Shown in pieces: positions 51,622 through 59,061 of a stretch of 64,000 nt of DNA. The first letter of the stretch is position 1. Each line of letters starts with the position of its first letter. Where the stretch lies: NCBI RefSeq assembly GCF_009208775.1, contig NZ_WFLM01000002.1, positions 62,001 through 126,000 of the forward strand, in the 5' to 3' direction. The translations under genes were made by a program, and so were the position numbers. The notes under the pieces were generated by a model that did not search any database, was not told the origin of the DNA, and was given only the letters and a program-made list of their open reading frames with translations. Source of the stretch: Silvanigrella paludirubra (lineage in GTDB: Bacteria > Bdellovibrionota_B > Oligoflexia > Silvanigrellales > Silvanigrellaceae).

Positions 51622-53046
51622 ATGAAAACTTTTTGTAATAAAAAAAATAGTATTATTATAGCATTATTTTGTTTTCTTTTTTTTCAAACTAAACAGAAAG
51701 CATATGGATGGAAAAACCATTCTTTAATAACAGAAATATCATTAAAAAATTCAAACATTATAAATGAAAAAAATTTAGTTCAAGCAGAAAGCATAGAAGA
51801 TTTTTTGTCTAATACATCAAACTTAATTCCTGATGTTTTGTCAAATGTAGAAAATTGGACTATTTCAAGAACTCAAAAATACAATTTCACATACCCTAAA
51901 ACACCTTCTGAATTAAAATTTAATGCCTCAAAAGAGGACCCTCAAATTTTACAAAAATTTCTATACGCCATAAGAATAAACCCAACGGTTAAACTAAATT
52001 TATTTTTACAATTATTACCAGGTGATTCATTAGGAAATTCAGACACATTATTAAGAAATAATGATGTCATTATTTCACCTATATTAAATGATGTAGGCGA
52101 TTATAAATTTATTAAGGTTTCTAATGGTCAATATATAAATCCTCTACAAGTGATTGCAACAGCATCTGACGAACCTGATTATGGCCATGACATCAATTTA
52201 TTTGCAGATAATATTAAAGATTTTAATGTAAATTTTGGATTTGGAAATCAACCGTTTGGTAATGCCAATTTTTCATTTAGCAGCCAAGCTCCCTTTCACA
52301 TGGGTTTTTACCATGAATCTCCAATTGTTTATAAGCTGGCACCTTACATTAAACAAACCTATGCAGAACATAGAATAAAATTATATCAAGAATTATCAAT
52401 CATGGCATTTAAGAGTGGACATCCTTATTGGGGGCTTCGGTTTTTAGGATGGAGTCTTCATTATATACAAGATTTAACTCAACCCTTTCATAATGCACCA
52501 ATCCCAGGATATTCAACAACAGATCTCATTGGTTTAAACATATTAGATAAGTTAGAAGGTGCTTTTTGCAAAAAAAATAACAAAATGAATGATGCAATAA
52601 ATATAATTACAAATAGGCATTTAATTCTTGAAAAATTAGTTTATGAAGAATTAGTTTATGCTAGAGTAAATAACCAATATCAGTCCTTCATAATTAATTT
52701 TTTACAAAATCAATCTCATGATAATAGTTATCCAATGGTTAATGAAAATGATGTTCGAGATGTTATTTCAAAAGAAGCTTCTTATTATACTAAACCTACT
52801 TATGGTAGTCTTATATTTTGGAGAGTAAATAAAGATACATCTGCAATTATTAGAAGATCTTTTCCTGAAAATTATACAAATGACCCAAAATATATTTTTA
52901 ATGATTCTTTTCAAGCAATACAAATTTTAGAACAACAAACAGATAAAATAAAAGAAAAGATGTATGATAATGTTAATACACTTATGGCAAATGCAGGAAG
53001 TCATACCAGAAATACTGTACGTTCTATTTTTGAAAGAAGTAATTAA
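51622..53046 (+). CDS. Probable secreted zinc-dependent phospholipase C / S1-P1 nuclease-like protein
   Basis: This 474-residue protein has a signal peptide ending ...QKAYG, placing a tryptophan at or near the mature N-terminus (WKNHSLITEIS). In zinc phospholipase C and S1/P1 nucleases the mature protein also starts with Trp, whose amino group binds zinc. Further candidate ligands are DEPDYGHD, FHMGFYHES and above all FLGWSLHYIQDLTQPFHN, which closely resembles the LGxSLHYxxDxxQPxHA motif of bacterial phospholipase C, then a later VYEELVYARV. Exact substrate is not clear. It starts 17 bp after the solute-binding protein gene. Confidence 0.68.
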   Translation: MKTFCNKKNSIIIALFCFLFFQTKQKAYGWKNHSLITEISLKNSNIINEKNLVQAESIEDFLSNTSNLIPDVLSNVENWTISRTQKYNFTYPKTPSELKFNASKEDPQILQKFLYAIRINPTVKLNLFLQLLPGDSLGNSDTLLRNNDVIISPILNDVGDYKFIKVSNGQYINPLQVIATASDEPDYGHDINLFADNIKDFNVNFGFGNQPFGNANFSFSSQAPFHMGFYHESPIVYKLAPYIKQTYAEHRIKLYQELSIMAFKSGHPYWGLRFLGWSLHYIQDLTQPFHNAPIPGYSTTDLIGLNILDKLEGAFCKKNNKMNDAINIITNRHLILEKLVYEELVYARVNNQYQSFIINFLQNQSHDNSYPMVNENDVRDVISKEASYYTKPTYGSLIFWRVNKDTSAIIRRSFPENYTNDPKYIFNDSFQAIQILEQQTDKIKEKMYDNVNTLMANAGSHTRNTVRSIFERSN

Positions 53047-53058
53047 TTAGAAAAATAT

Positions 53059-53526
53059 TTAAATTTTCATTTTTTCTTTTCTTAAAAGTATTGTCAATTG
53101 TTTATCAAATGTAGATGCAAACTTTTGCTTATCTGCTGCGCTAAATTGAGGAGGACCTCCTTGAATTAAACCACCCTCTCTAAGAACTTGGGTGAAATTT
53201 CGAATAGACAAACGTTCTGTAATATTTCCTTCATTATAAAGCTCACCTCTAGGATTAATAGCTACTGCTCCTTTTTTTACAACAAGATCTGCTAAAGGAA
53301 TATCTGCCGTTATTACGAGATCATATTCAATTAAATTTTGAACAATATAAGCATCTGCAACATCAAATCCTTTTGGAACTTGTACTGCTGAAATATATTG
53401 AGATTGTGGATATTTAATTGGCTGGTTCGCTACTAAACAAGTTTGAACTTTTACTCTTTCTGCAGCTTTAAAAATAATTTCTTTAATTGCACCCGGACAA
53501 GCGTCAGCATCTATCCATATCTTCAT
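53059..53526 (-). CDS. YaiI/YqxD family protein (DUF188)
   Basis: The 155-residue protein is a full-length member: [22 protein letters not shown], then [45 protein letters not shown] (read across two blocks) and [14 protein letters not shown]. The aspartates of a PIN-like nuclease fold are present (DADAC, D of [15 protein letters not shown]). A ribonuclease role is plausible but unproven for the family. Confidence 0.92.
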   Translation of the reverse strand: MKIWIDADACPGAIKEIIFKAAERVKVQTCLVANQPIKYPQSQYISAVQVPKGFDVADAYIVQNLIEYDLVITADIPLADLVVKKGAVAINPRGELYNEGNITERLSIRNFTQVLREGGLIQGGPPQFSAADKQKFASTFDKQLTILLRKEKMKI

Positions 53527-53620
53527 AAATTTCCTTTAAACATGCTATAATACCATAAGACAATAAAACCATAGGTAAAAATTTAAATAAACACTATGAC
53601 TTTACATCTTGGAGCATCCC

Positions 53621-54547
53621 GTGACAACAACGAATAAAAACATTCTCTTTTTTATTATATTTTTCTTATTGAATTTGCAAAATAAAACATTTGCAGTCGA
53701 AACTAAAAAAATCATAGAGAAAGAGAACTTAATTAAAAATATAGATAAAATTAAAATAATTGCAGAGGAAACCCCAATTCGTTCTTTTTTTGAAGAACCT
53801 GGCAATGATAAAAAAAATGATAAAAAAGAGAATAAAGATCAAAAATCTCCTGAAAATGCCACTCCAACGATATCTACAACACAAAAAATAGTTGGTTCTG
53901 AAATTGATATTGTTTCAAGGATTTTTAATAAACTAAAAATTCCATTTGAAATTGAAATCGTACATTGGACAGAAATGTTGCCAAAAATGATTTCTGGAGA
54001 AGCTGACATGGCAATAGGAATAGAAAAAAATTCAAAATTTGATAAGTATGTAAACTTTACTAGAACCCCAACTTACACAAAAAATTATTCATTTTATGGA
54101 CTTTCAAGTCAATTAAAAGATACCTTTGTCATGAGCTTTGAAGATGCCGTAGCTCACAACTACTCTGTTGGAATTTTAATTGGATTTTCATATCCAAAAG
54201 TATTTTGGGAAGCATATCCATTCGAAAATAAGCAATTAAATAGTCATTTATTTGAGGGCAAAAATATTAGAGATAATATTATTAAACTTAAAGAGAGAAA
54301 AATTGATCTTTTGATTGCAGATCGTGAAAGGACAAACATAATTCTTAAAAAAATAGGTGCTGATGAAACCATTTTCCAGTATAAAAATATACTGTATTGG
54401 AAAGAATTCTTTTTAGTATTTTCTAAAAAGTTAAAGAAAGAAAAATATGAAATGCTTAAAGCAAAAATTGATAGAGAACTATACAAAATGACAGAAAGTG
54501 AAGAAATTAATGAAATTAATGAGTCATGGATTAAAAAGGGAACTTAG
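53621..54547 (+). CDS. Periplasmic solute-binding protein, family 3, with charged linker
   Basis: The 308-residue protein has a signal peptide (ILFFIIFFLLNLQNKTFA). After an opening strand (IKIIAEETPIRSFFEEPG) comes an odd Lys/Asn/Glu-rich insertion (DKKNDKKENKDQKSPEN). The family-3 domain continues with VGSEIDIVSRIFNKLKIPFEI, MLPKMISGEADMAIGIEKN and DLLIADRERTNIIL. I chose GTG 53621, six bases after GGAG, rather than the in-frame TTG that overlaps that ribosome site. It ends three bases before a PhnD-like gene, and the two are surely cotranscribed. Confidence 0.75.
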   Translation: MTTTNKNILFFIIFFLLNLQNKTFAVETKKIIEKENLIKNIDKIKIIAEETPIRSFFEEPGNDKKNDKKENKDQKSPENATPTISTTQKIVGSEIDIVSRIFNKLKIPFEIEIVHWTEMLPKMISGEADMAIGIEKNSKFDKYVNFTRTPTYTKNYSFYGLSSQLKDTFVMSFEDAVAHNYSVGILIGFSYPKVFWEAYPFENKQLNSHLFEGKNIRDNIIKLKERKIDLLIADRERTNIILKKIGADETIFQYKNILYWKEFFLVFSKKLKKEKYEMLKAKIDRELYKMTESEEINEINESWIKKGT

Positions 54548-54550
54548 TTC

Positions 54551-55522
54551 ATGTTTTACCAGCCTAAAATAAAATTAAATATTTATATAATTGCTTTAAT
54601 TACATTATTATTAAATGGTTGTGTTAAATTTTGGTTAGGTACCCCAGAGTTGGGTTCTAAAGCACTTCCCATTGAATTTTATTTAGATAATTCAAACTCA
54701 TTAATTAATGAGGAAGCAGCTTCAGCAAGCCTCCAGTCCTGTATCGAAGATAAAACAGGATATCGAATACATTTTAATTTTGTCCCCGATGAAAAAGCCG
54801 TTATTTCAGCACTTGCGAGAGGTAATGCTCAATTCGGCGTCATGTCATCTATGGGTTACATTAGTGCATCAACTAGAACTTCATTAAAGAGTGTTTTAAT
54901 TTTTTCAAAAAAAGGGATAGCAACAACACGATCTGTGATACTTGGCAAATCATCAATCTGGAAAACTTATTTTCAAAAAGCAGGTTTAGCTTTAAATCAA
55001 TTTACATTTCATCATGATGCTCTTTTACCTTACTTTAATAACTCAACAGTGGCATTTATTGATCCAGAAAATATAATTGGATTTTATTTACCAAGAATGT
55101 ATTTTTTACAAAGAAACATTTTCCCAAATGCAGCCATTTTTGTTGGAAGTTACAACTCCATTTTAGATTCTTTAAATGAAAATTTAGCAACAATTGGTGT
55201 CGTCTCAGAAAACTTTATTGACACAAAATTTCCGAATTCAACACCAATAAAGTTAGGAAGCCAATTTAGTGATTATATTGTTTTAGGAATTTCTCAAAAT
55301 TTACCTGGTAATGTAATCACAGCAAACCAAGGAATTCCAAATTTTGTAACCCAAGCAATTATGAAAGGGTTTGATCTTTGCTCTCAATCAAAGGCTTCCG
55401 ATTTTAGAAAAATATTTGATGCGGATGGCGTTTTAAAATCAAATGAAAAGCAATTTATTTTTACAAAAGAACTCTATAATTTCCAACAAGAAAACACTAG
55501 AATTCTGACGCAAAGAAATTAA
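54551..55522 (+). CDS. PhnD-like phosphate/phosphonate-binding lipoprotein
   Basis: The 323-residue lipoprotein has the lipobox LLNGC (cysteine 24). The mature part has the ABC-type phosphate/phosphonate-binding fold: LPIEFYLDNSN, TGYRIHFNFVPDEKAVISALARGNAQFGVMSS (in parts), STVAFIDPENIIGFYLPRMYF with the SxSGYLxP-like hinge position, and ATIGVVSENF. No phn or pst transport genes are near. It is cotranscribed with the family-3 binding protein, so the pair may act in sensing rather than import. Confidence 0.75.
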   Translation: MFYQPKIKLNIYIIALITLLLNGCVKFWLGTPELGSKALPIEFYLDNSNSLINEEAASASLQSCIEDKTGYRIHFNFVPDEKAVISALARGNAQFGVMSSMGYISASTRTSLKSVLIFSKKGIATTRSVILGKSSIWKTYFQKAGLALNQFTFHHDALLPYFNNSTVAFIDPENIIGFYLPRMYFLQRNIFPNAAIFVGSYNSILDSLNENLATIGVVSENFIDTKFPNSTPIKLGSQFSDYIVLGISQNLPGNVITANQGIPNFVTQAIMKGFDLCSQSKASDFRKIFDADGVLKSNEKQFIFTKELYNFQQENTRILTQRN

Positions 55523-55674
55523 TAACAATTTAACTTTATTAAATATAATTATAATTTTTATAAAATTCTAATGTCAAAACCCTGTTACCCTAAAAAAACG
55601 TTCCCCCAGCCAATCTGTATTTACTGGTAAATATAAAAAAGAATATTTATTCCTTTCAAATTAAGGAAAATTTT

Positions 55675-56058
55675 ATGGCATTTACAATTTCTCCAAATGA
55701 TATTCTGTGGAACCGAAATGGAGACCCCGTTCGGATCGCAGATCGAAACAATAAAAATGGAAAAATAATATTAGACCCAGACTTTGCTCATGTACAAGAA
55801 ACTGCAAAATTTGGAATTAAAAATGCTTTAGAACCCGCTCAAAAAGAAGCGTATCATTTAGAACTTTCAAATGTCGAAAATTCAGATGATAGACATCAAG
55901 AAATTAGGGATTTATACAATAAAATAACTCAGCTTAAAAATGAGAATACAGATCCACGAGTTTTAAAATACTTAGAAAATGAGCTTCAATTTAGAATTGT
56001 TAGAGAGAAATTTACTCCCGAAAATTTTGCTGTTGATGCTCTTACACTTGGTATTTAA
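55675..56058 (+). CDS. Small protein of unknown function, paralogue of the next gene
   Basis: I do not recognise this 127-residue protein. It begins MAFTISPNDILWNRNGDPVR with no signal peptide. A hydrophilic core holds GKIILDPDFAHV, then a helical segment with LYNKITQLKNENTDPRVLKYL. The pattern (short beta start, G-x-I-I-[LI]-D-x-D, L-x-P-x-x-K-[ED], paired helices with LxNE) repeats in the gene 32 bp downstream, so they look like tandem paralogues. Start has AAGGA eight bases upstream. It could be a cytoplasmic or secreted small effector; nothing decides. Confidence 0.65.
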   Translation: MAFTISPNDILWNRNGDPVRIADRNNKNGKIILDPDFAHVQETAKFGIKNALEPAQKEAYHLELSNVENSDDRHQEIRDLYNKITQLKNENTDPRVLKYLENELQFRIVREKFTPENFAVDALTLGI

Positions 56059-56090
56059 GTTTTCTTTTCTTTCATAAGGAGTTTGTTAAT

Positions 56091-56498
56091 ATGGTTTTTA
56101 TTCCACCACCATCGAAATCAGCTTTTATTCAAATTGGAGATTATGTCCCTAAAGTTGGGATTTATACAAACCCTGGAGTTGTTGCTGAAAAAAAAGAAGA
56201 TGGCACAATTATTATTGATACGGATAAAGAAAAAATCAAACAGTTCCATAGACATTCAATAACAACAGGCTTAACTCCAAAAGAAAAAGATATGTTTAAC
56301 GATATTATGGATGATATTATGTCTATGGGTGAAAACTCAGAGAGAATTATAGAACTTCAAAAAAGAATTGATGTATTAAGATCAAATCCTGCAAATAAAA
56401 AAGTAACAGACTCTCTAAAAAATGAACAAGCTCAATTAATACGTTGGTCAAAAGATCTTCCTAAAGTATACAACACTGCTCCCGAAAAACTAAGATAG
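56091..56498 (+). CDS. Small protein of unknown function, paralogue of the previous gene
   Basis: The 135-residue protein starts MVFIPPPSKSAFIQIGDYVPK and carries GTIIIDTDKEKIKQFH, GLTPKEKDMFNDIMDDIMSMG, RIIELQKRIDVLRSNPAN and SLKNEQAQLIRWSKDL. It matches the preceding protein in layout, though identity looks low. No cysteine, signal peptide or membrane segment is seen. An AAGGAG box precedes the ATG by eleven bases. It is probably cotranscribed with its neighbour. Confidence 0.65.
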   Translation: MVFIPPPSKSAFIQIGDYVPKVGIYTNPGVVAEKKEDGTIIIDTDKEKIKQFHRHSITTGLTPKEKDMFNDIMDDIMSMGENSERIIELQKRIDVLRSNPANKKVTDSLKNEQAQLIRWSKDLPKVYNTAPEKLR

Positions 56499-56544
56499 TC
56501 TTACTATAACATCCTATTTTTTTAGATCTATTTTAAAATAAAGA

Positions 56545-56614
56545 TTGACTTTTAACCAACAATTAAGATATCTAATCAATATTAGAGTTAGTGAATGAAT
56601 ACTCATTTACTAAC
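56545..56614 (+). promoter_or_regulatory. Promoter and palindromic operator of the TetR gene
   Basis: TTGACT (56545-56550) and a weak TATCTA (56569-56574) form a candidate promoter with an 18-base spacer. Just downstream, 56587-56614 is a 28-base palindrome (GTTAGTGAATGA-ATAC-TCATTTACTAAC, one mismatch) of the TGAATGA-type bound by many TetR proteins. It ends 14 bases before the regulator's start, consistent with autorepression. Confidence 0.65.
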
Positions 56615-56628
56615 ATAACCTTTATTCT

Positions 56629-57261
56629 ATGCTCTTAGAAACGATTAATGTGATAAATTCAAATGCGCAAAAAAGACAAAGAAAATCAAAAGAAAATAGA
56701 TTAAATGAATTTATAGATTGCGCAAAAAAAATATTCATTGCTAAGGGATATAATGCAACAACGATACGAGATATTGCGCGAGAAGCTGGCTGTTCTGACG
56801 GGTTAATGTTTCGTTACTTTAAATCTAAAGCTGATCTTTTTATTGCTATTATTAATGAAGGTAAAATTAGAAATGAAGTAACAATTGAAGAATGTTTTTC
56901 GTTTCGACTATCAAAAGAAGATCAAATTTATAAAATCATGGAAGTTTATATAAATAAGTTTAAAGATTACGAACAACTTATTCGTATGATGTTTTCGCGT
57001 GCCTTAAATGACCCAAGTTTTGAAGAAACAAAAACCTTGTTTAAAGATACTACATTTTTAAAAAAACAAATTGAGCATTTTAAAGAAAGGCAAAAAATAA
57101 ACGATATTTCGAATAATTCTGATTGCGAAGCTCTTGCATTACTAATTTATTCAGTCACTTTTTCGATAGGATTTAATAGGCAATCATTACTAGGTTATTC
57201 AAAAGAAGAATGCCTAAATTTAGCCAAAAGATATTCTAAAATCATTTCTCATGGAATTTAA
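56629..57261 (+). CDS. TetR-family transcriptional regulator
   Basis: The 210-residue protein has an N-terminal TetR helix-turn-helix (about residues 24-70; FIDCAKKIFIAKGYNATTIRDIAREAGCSDGLMFRYFKSKADLF, read in parts) and an all-helical ligand domain. The palindrome immediately upstream probably binds this protein. No efflux or metabolic gene sits beside it, so it may regulate only itself and distant targets. The ATG at 56629 lacks a strong ribosome site; the alternative starts are inside the DNA-binding domain. Confidence 0.92.
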   Translation: MLLETINVINSNAQKRQRKSKENRLNEFIDCAKKIFIAKGYNATTIRDIAREAGCSDGLMFRYFKSKADLFIAIINEGKIRNEVTIEECFSFRLSKEDQIYKIMEVYINKFKDYEQLIRMMFSRALNDPSFEETKTLFKDTTFLKKQIEHFKERQKINDISNNSDCEALALLIYSVTFSIGFNRQSLLGYSKEECLNLAKRYSKIISHGI

Positions 57262-57361
57262 TTTTTTTTAATTAAATATTTTTATAGAAAAATAATCATT
57301 TAATTATAATTTTTTATTACTAAACTTTGCTTAGTATTTTAATTAGTTATAGAAAAAAAAT

Positions 57362-57483
57362 TTGACAGTATTCTTAGATTAAGATAGCTTAAAGTAAACA
57401 ACAAGAGACAATGCTAAAGGCTAAGAACCTCTCCGGAAGATCAAATATCCGGAGAAGAACCTTATTTATATATGGTTCTTTAG
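57362..57483 (+). ncRNA. Candidate structured RNA in the tetR-gatB gap
   Basis: TTGACA (57362-57367) and a weak -10 TAGCTT (57385-57390, 17-base spacer) could start a transcript near 57397. It would contain a perfect 8-base hairpin TCTCCGGA / TCCGGAGA (57430-57437, 57448-57455). GGTTCTT (57474-57480) can pair with either of two upstream copies of AAGAACC (57423-57429 in an outer stem, or 57455-57461 in a local hairpin). The local GC content is well above the surroundings. There is no T tract on either strand, so a simple terminator is less likely. The downstream gene runs the other way. Confidence 0.35.
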
Positions 57484-57534
57484 TTAAAATATTATTTTAT
57501 AAAATACATAATTTTTTTATAAAACTTATGTATT

Positions 57535-59034
57535 TTACTTTTTTGCATCAAGTAATTTTTTTAGAACTTCATTCACTTTTGCTGGATTTAATTTTCCTCC
57601 AGATAACTTCATTGCCTGGCCTACAAAAAAACCAAAAAGTTTTTCTTTACCCGAATAATATTCAGATAATATTGCAGGGTTTTCATTTATAACTTGCTCA
57701 CATATTTTTGCTATCGAAGTATTATCCGAAATTTGAATTAAATTTTTTGATTTAACAATTTCTTCAGGAGATTTGTTAAATAACATCATTTCTTCAAAAA
57801 CTTCTTTTGCTATACGACCGCTTATTGTTCCTGCAGCTTGGAGATTTAATAAAGAAACACTATATTCTAACGGAACAGGAACCTCTGTTAATTCATCAAT
57901 AGAAATTCCTTTTTCTTCCGCATAAACTTTGCAAGCTCTCATTATTTCTGTCATAAAATAATTAGAAATTAGTTTAGGCTCTATTTTTCCTTCTAGTGAT
58001 TTAACAAGCTTTTCAAAATAAGCACTATTTATTCTTGATGCAGTAATTACTTTTGCATCATATTCGGGAAGAGAATAATTTTGAATCAATCGCGCAGCCT
58101 TACTTTCTGGAAGCTCTGGCATATTGTTTTTTACTTTTTCTATTCGAGCTTTGGTAACAATTAACGGAGGTAAATCGGGTTCTGGAAAATAGCGATAATC
58201 TTTGGCGGACTCTTTGCTTCTTTGGCTAAAAGTAACATTTTTGTCACTATCATAGCCTCTTGTTTCCATTTGAATTTCGCCTCCAGTTTCAATAACATCA
58301 AACTGGCGCTCTATTTCATAAACAATAGCTTTTTCTATATATTTAAACGAATTCACATTTTTAATTTCACAACGTCTTCCAAAAATATTTGAACCTTTTG
58401 GTTTTATAGAAACATTTGCATCCGCTCTAAAATTACCTCTCTCTAAATCTCCATCCGAAATATCTAAGTTAACAACATAGCTATGAAGTTTACGTAAATA
58501 TTCAGAAGCTTCTTCAGGTGAAGAAATATCAGGGGCACTTACAATTTCAATTAACCCAACACCTGATCGGTTATAATCAACTAAGGAACAGGTTCCTACG
58601 TGAATATTTTTTCCCGCATCTTCTTCTATTTGAATTCTTTCAATTCCAATTTTTTTACCACTGGATAAAATAAGTTCTCCACCAAAACAGATCGGTCTAT
58701 CATATTGAGTAATTTGATACCCTTTTGGTAAATCGGGATAAAAATAATTTTTTCGCGCAAAAACACTTACTGATTGAATTTCACTTTTTAATGCTAAACC
58801 CATTCGAATTGCTAAGTCGATCGCTTCTTCATTTAATGTTGGCAACGCTCCTGGTAAACCTAAACAAGTTGGATCAATATTTGAATTTGGTGTATCACCA
58901 TATGCATTTTTACTGGAACTAAACATTTTACTTTTTGTTGCAAGCTGGCAGTGAACTTCAATACCAATCACAACATCATATTTTTTTAAAATTTCTATAA
59001 TTTTTGGATAATTGACAAGACTATTTCCACTCAT
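57535..59034 (-). CDS. gatB: Aspartyl/glutamyl-tRNA amidotransferase subunit B
   Basis: The 499-residue subunit phosphorylates mischarged Glu-tRNA(Gln) or Asp-tRNA(Asn) and binds the tRNA. It has the family opening VVIGIEVHCQLATKSKMFSSS, CLGLPGALPTLNEEAI, FYPDLPKGYQITQYD, IQIEEDAGKNIH, YFPEPDLPPL and the C-terminal YqeY-like domain ending VGQAMKLSGGKLNPAKVNEVL. It is last in gatC-gatA-gatB on the minus strand, 27 bp after gatA. Its presence implies that the cell lacks glutaminyl- and/or asparaginyl-tRNA synthetase. Confidence 0.97.
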   Translation of the reverse strand: MSGNSLVNYPKIIEILKKYDVVIGIEVHCQLATKSKMFSSSKNAYGDTPNSNIDPTCLGLPGALPTLNEEAIDLAIRMGLALKSEIQSVSVFARKNYFYPDLPKGYQITQYDRPICFGGELILSSGKKIGIERIQIEEDAGKNIHVGTCSLVDYNRSGVGLIEIVSAPDISSPEEASEYLRKLHSYVVNLDISDGDLERGNFRADANVSIKPKGSNIFGRRCEIKNVNSFKYIEKAIVYEIERQFDVIETGGEIQMETRGYDSDKNVTFSQRSKESAKDYRYFPEPDLPPLIVTKARIEKVKNNMPELPESKAARLIQNYSLPEYDAKVITASRINSAYFEKLVKSLEGKIEPKLISNYFMTEIMRACKVYAEEKGISIDELTEVPVPLEYSVSLLNLQAAGTISGRIAKEVFEEMMLFNKSPEEIVKSKNLIQISDNTSIAKICEQVINENPAILSEYYSGKEKLFGFFVGQAMKLSGGKLNPAKVNEVLKKLLDAKK

Positions 59035-59061
59035 AATATATTTTATTACCTTTCCAGAGAA

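Noticed and set aside
57411-57692. Plus-strand frame of 93 codons across the tetR-gatB gap
   Set aside because: It overlaps the gatB 3' end in antisense, has no ribosome site and encodes a random-looking hydrophobic sequence.
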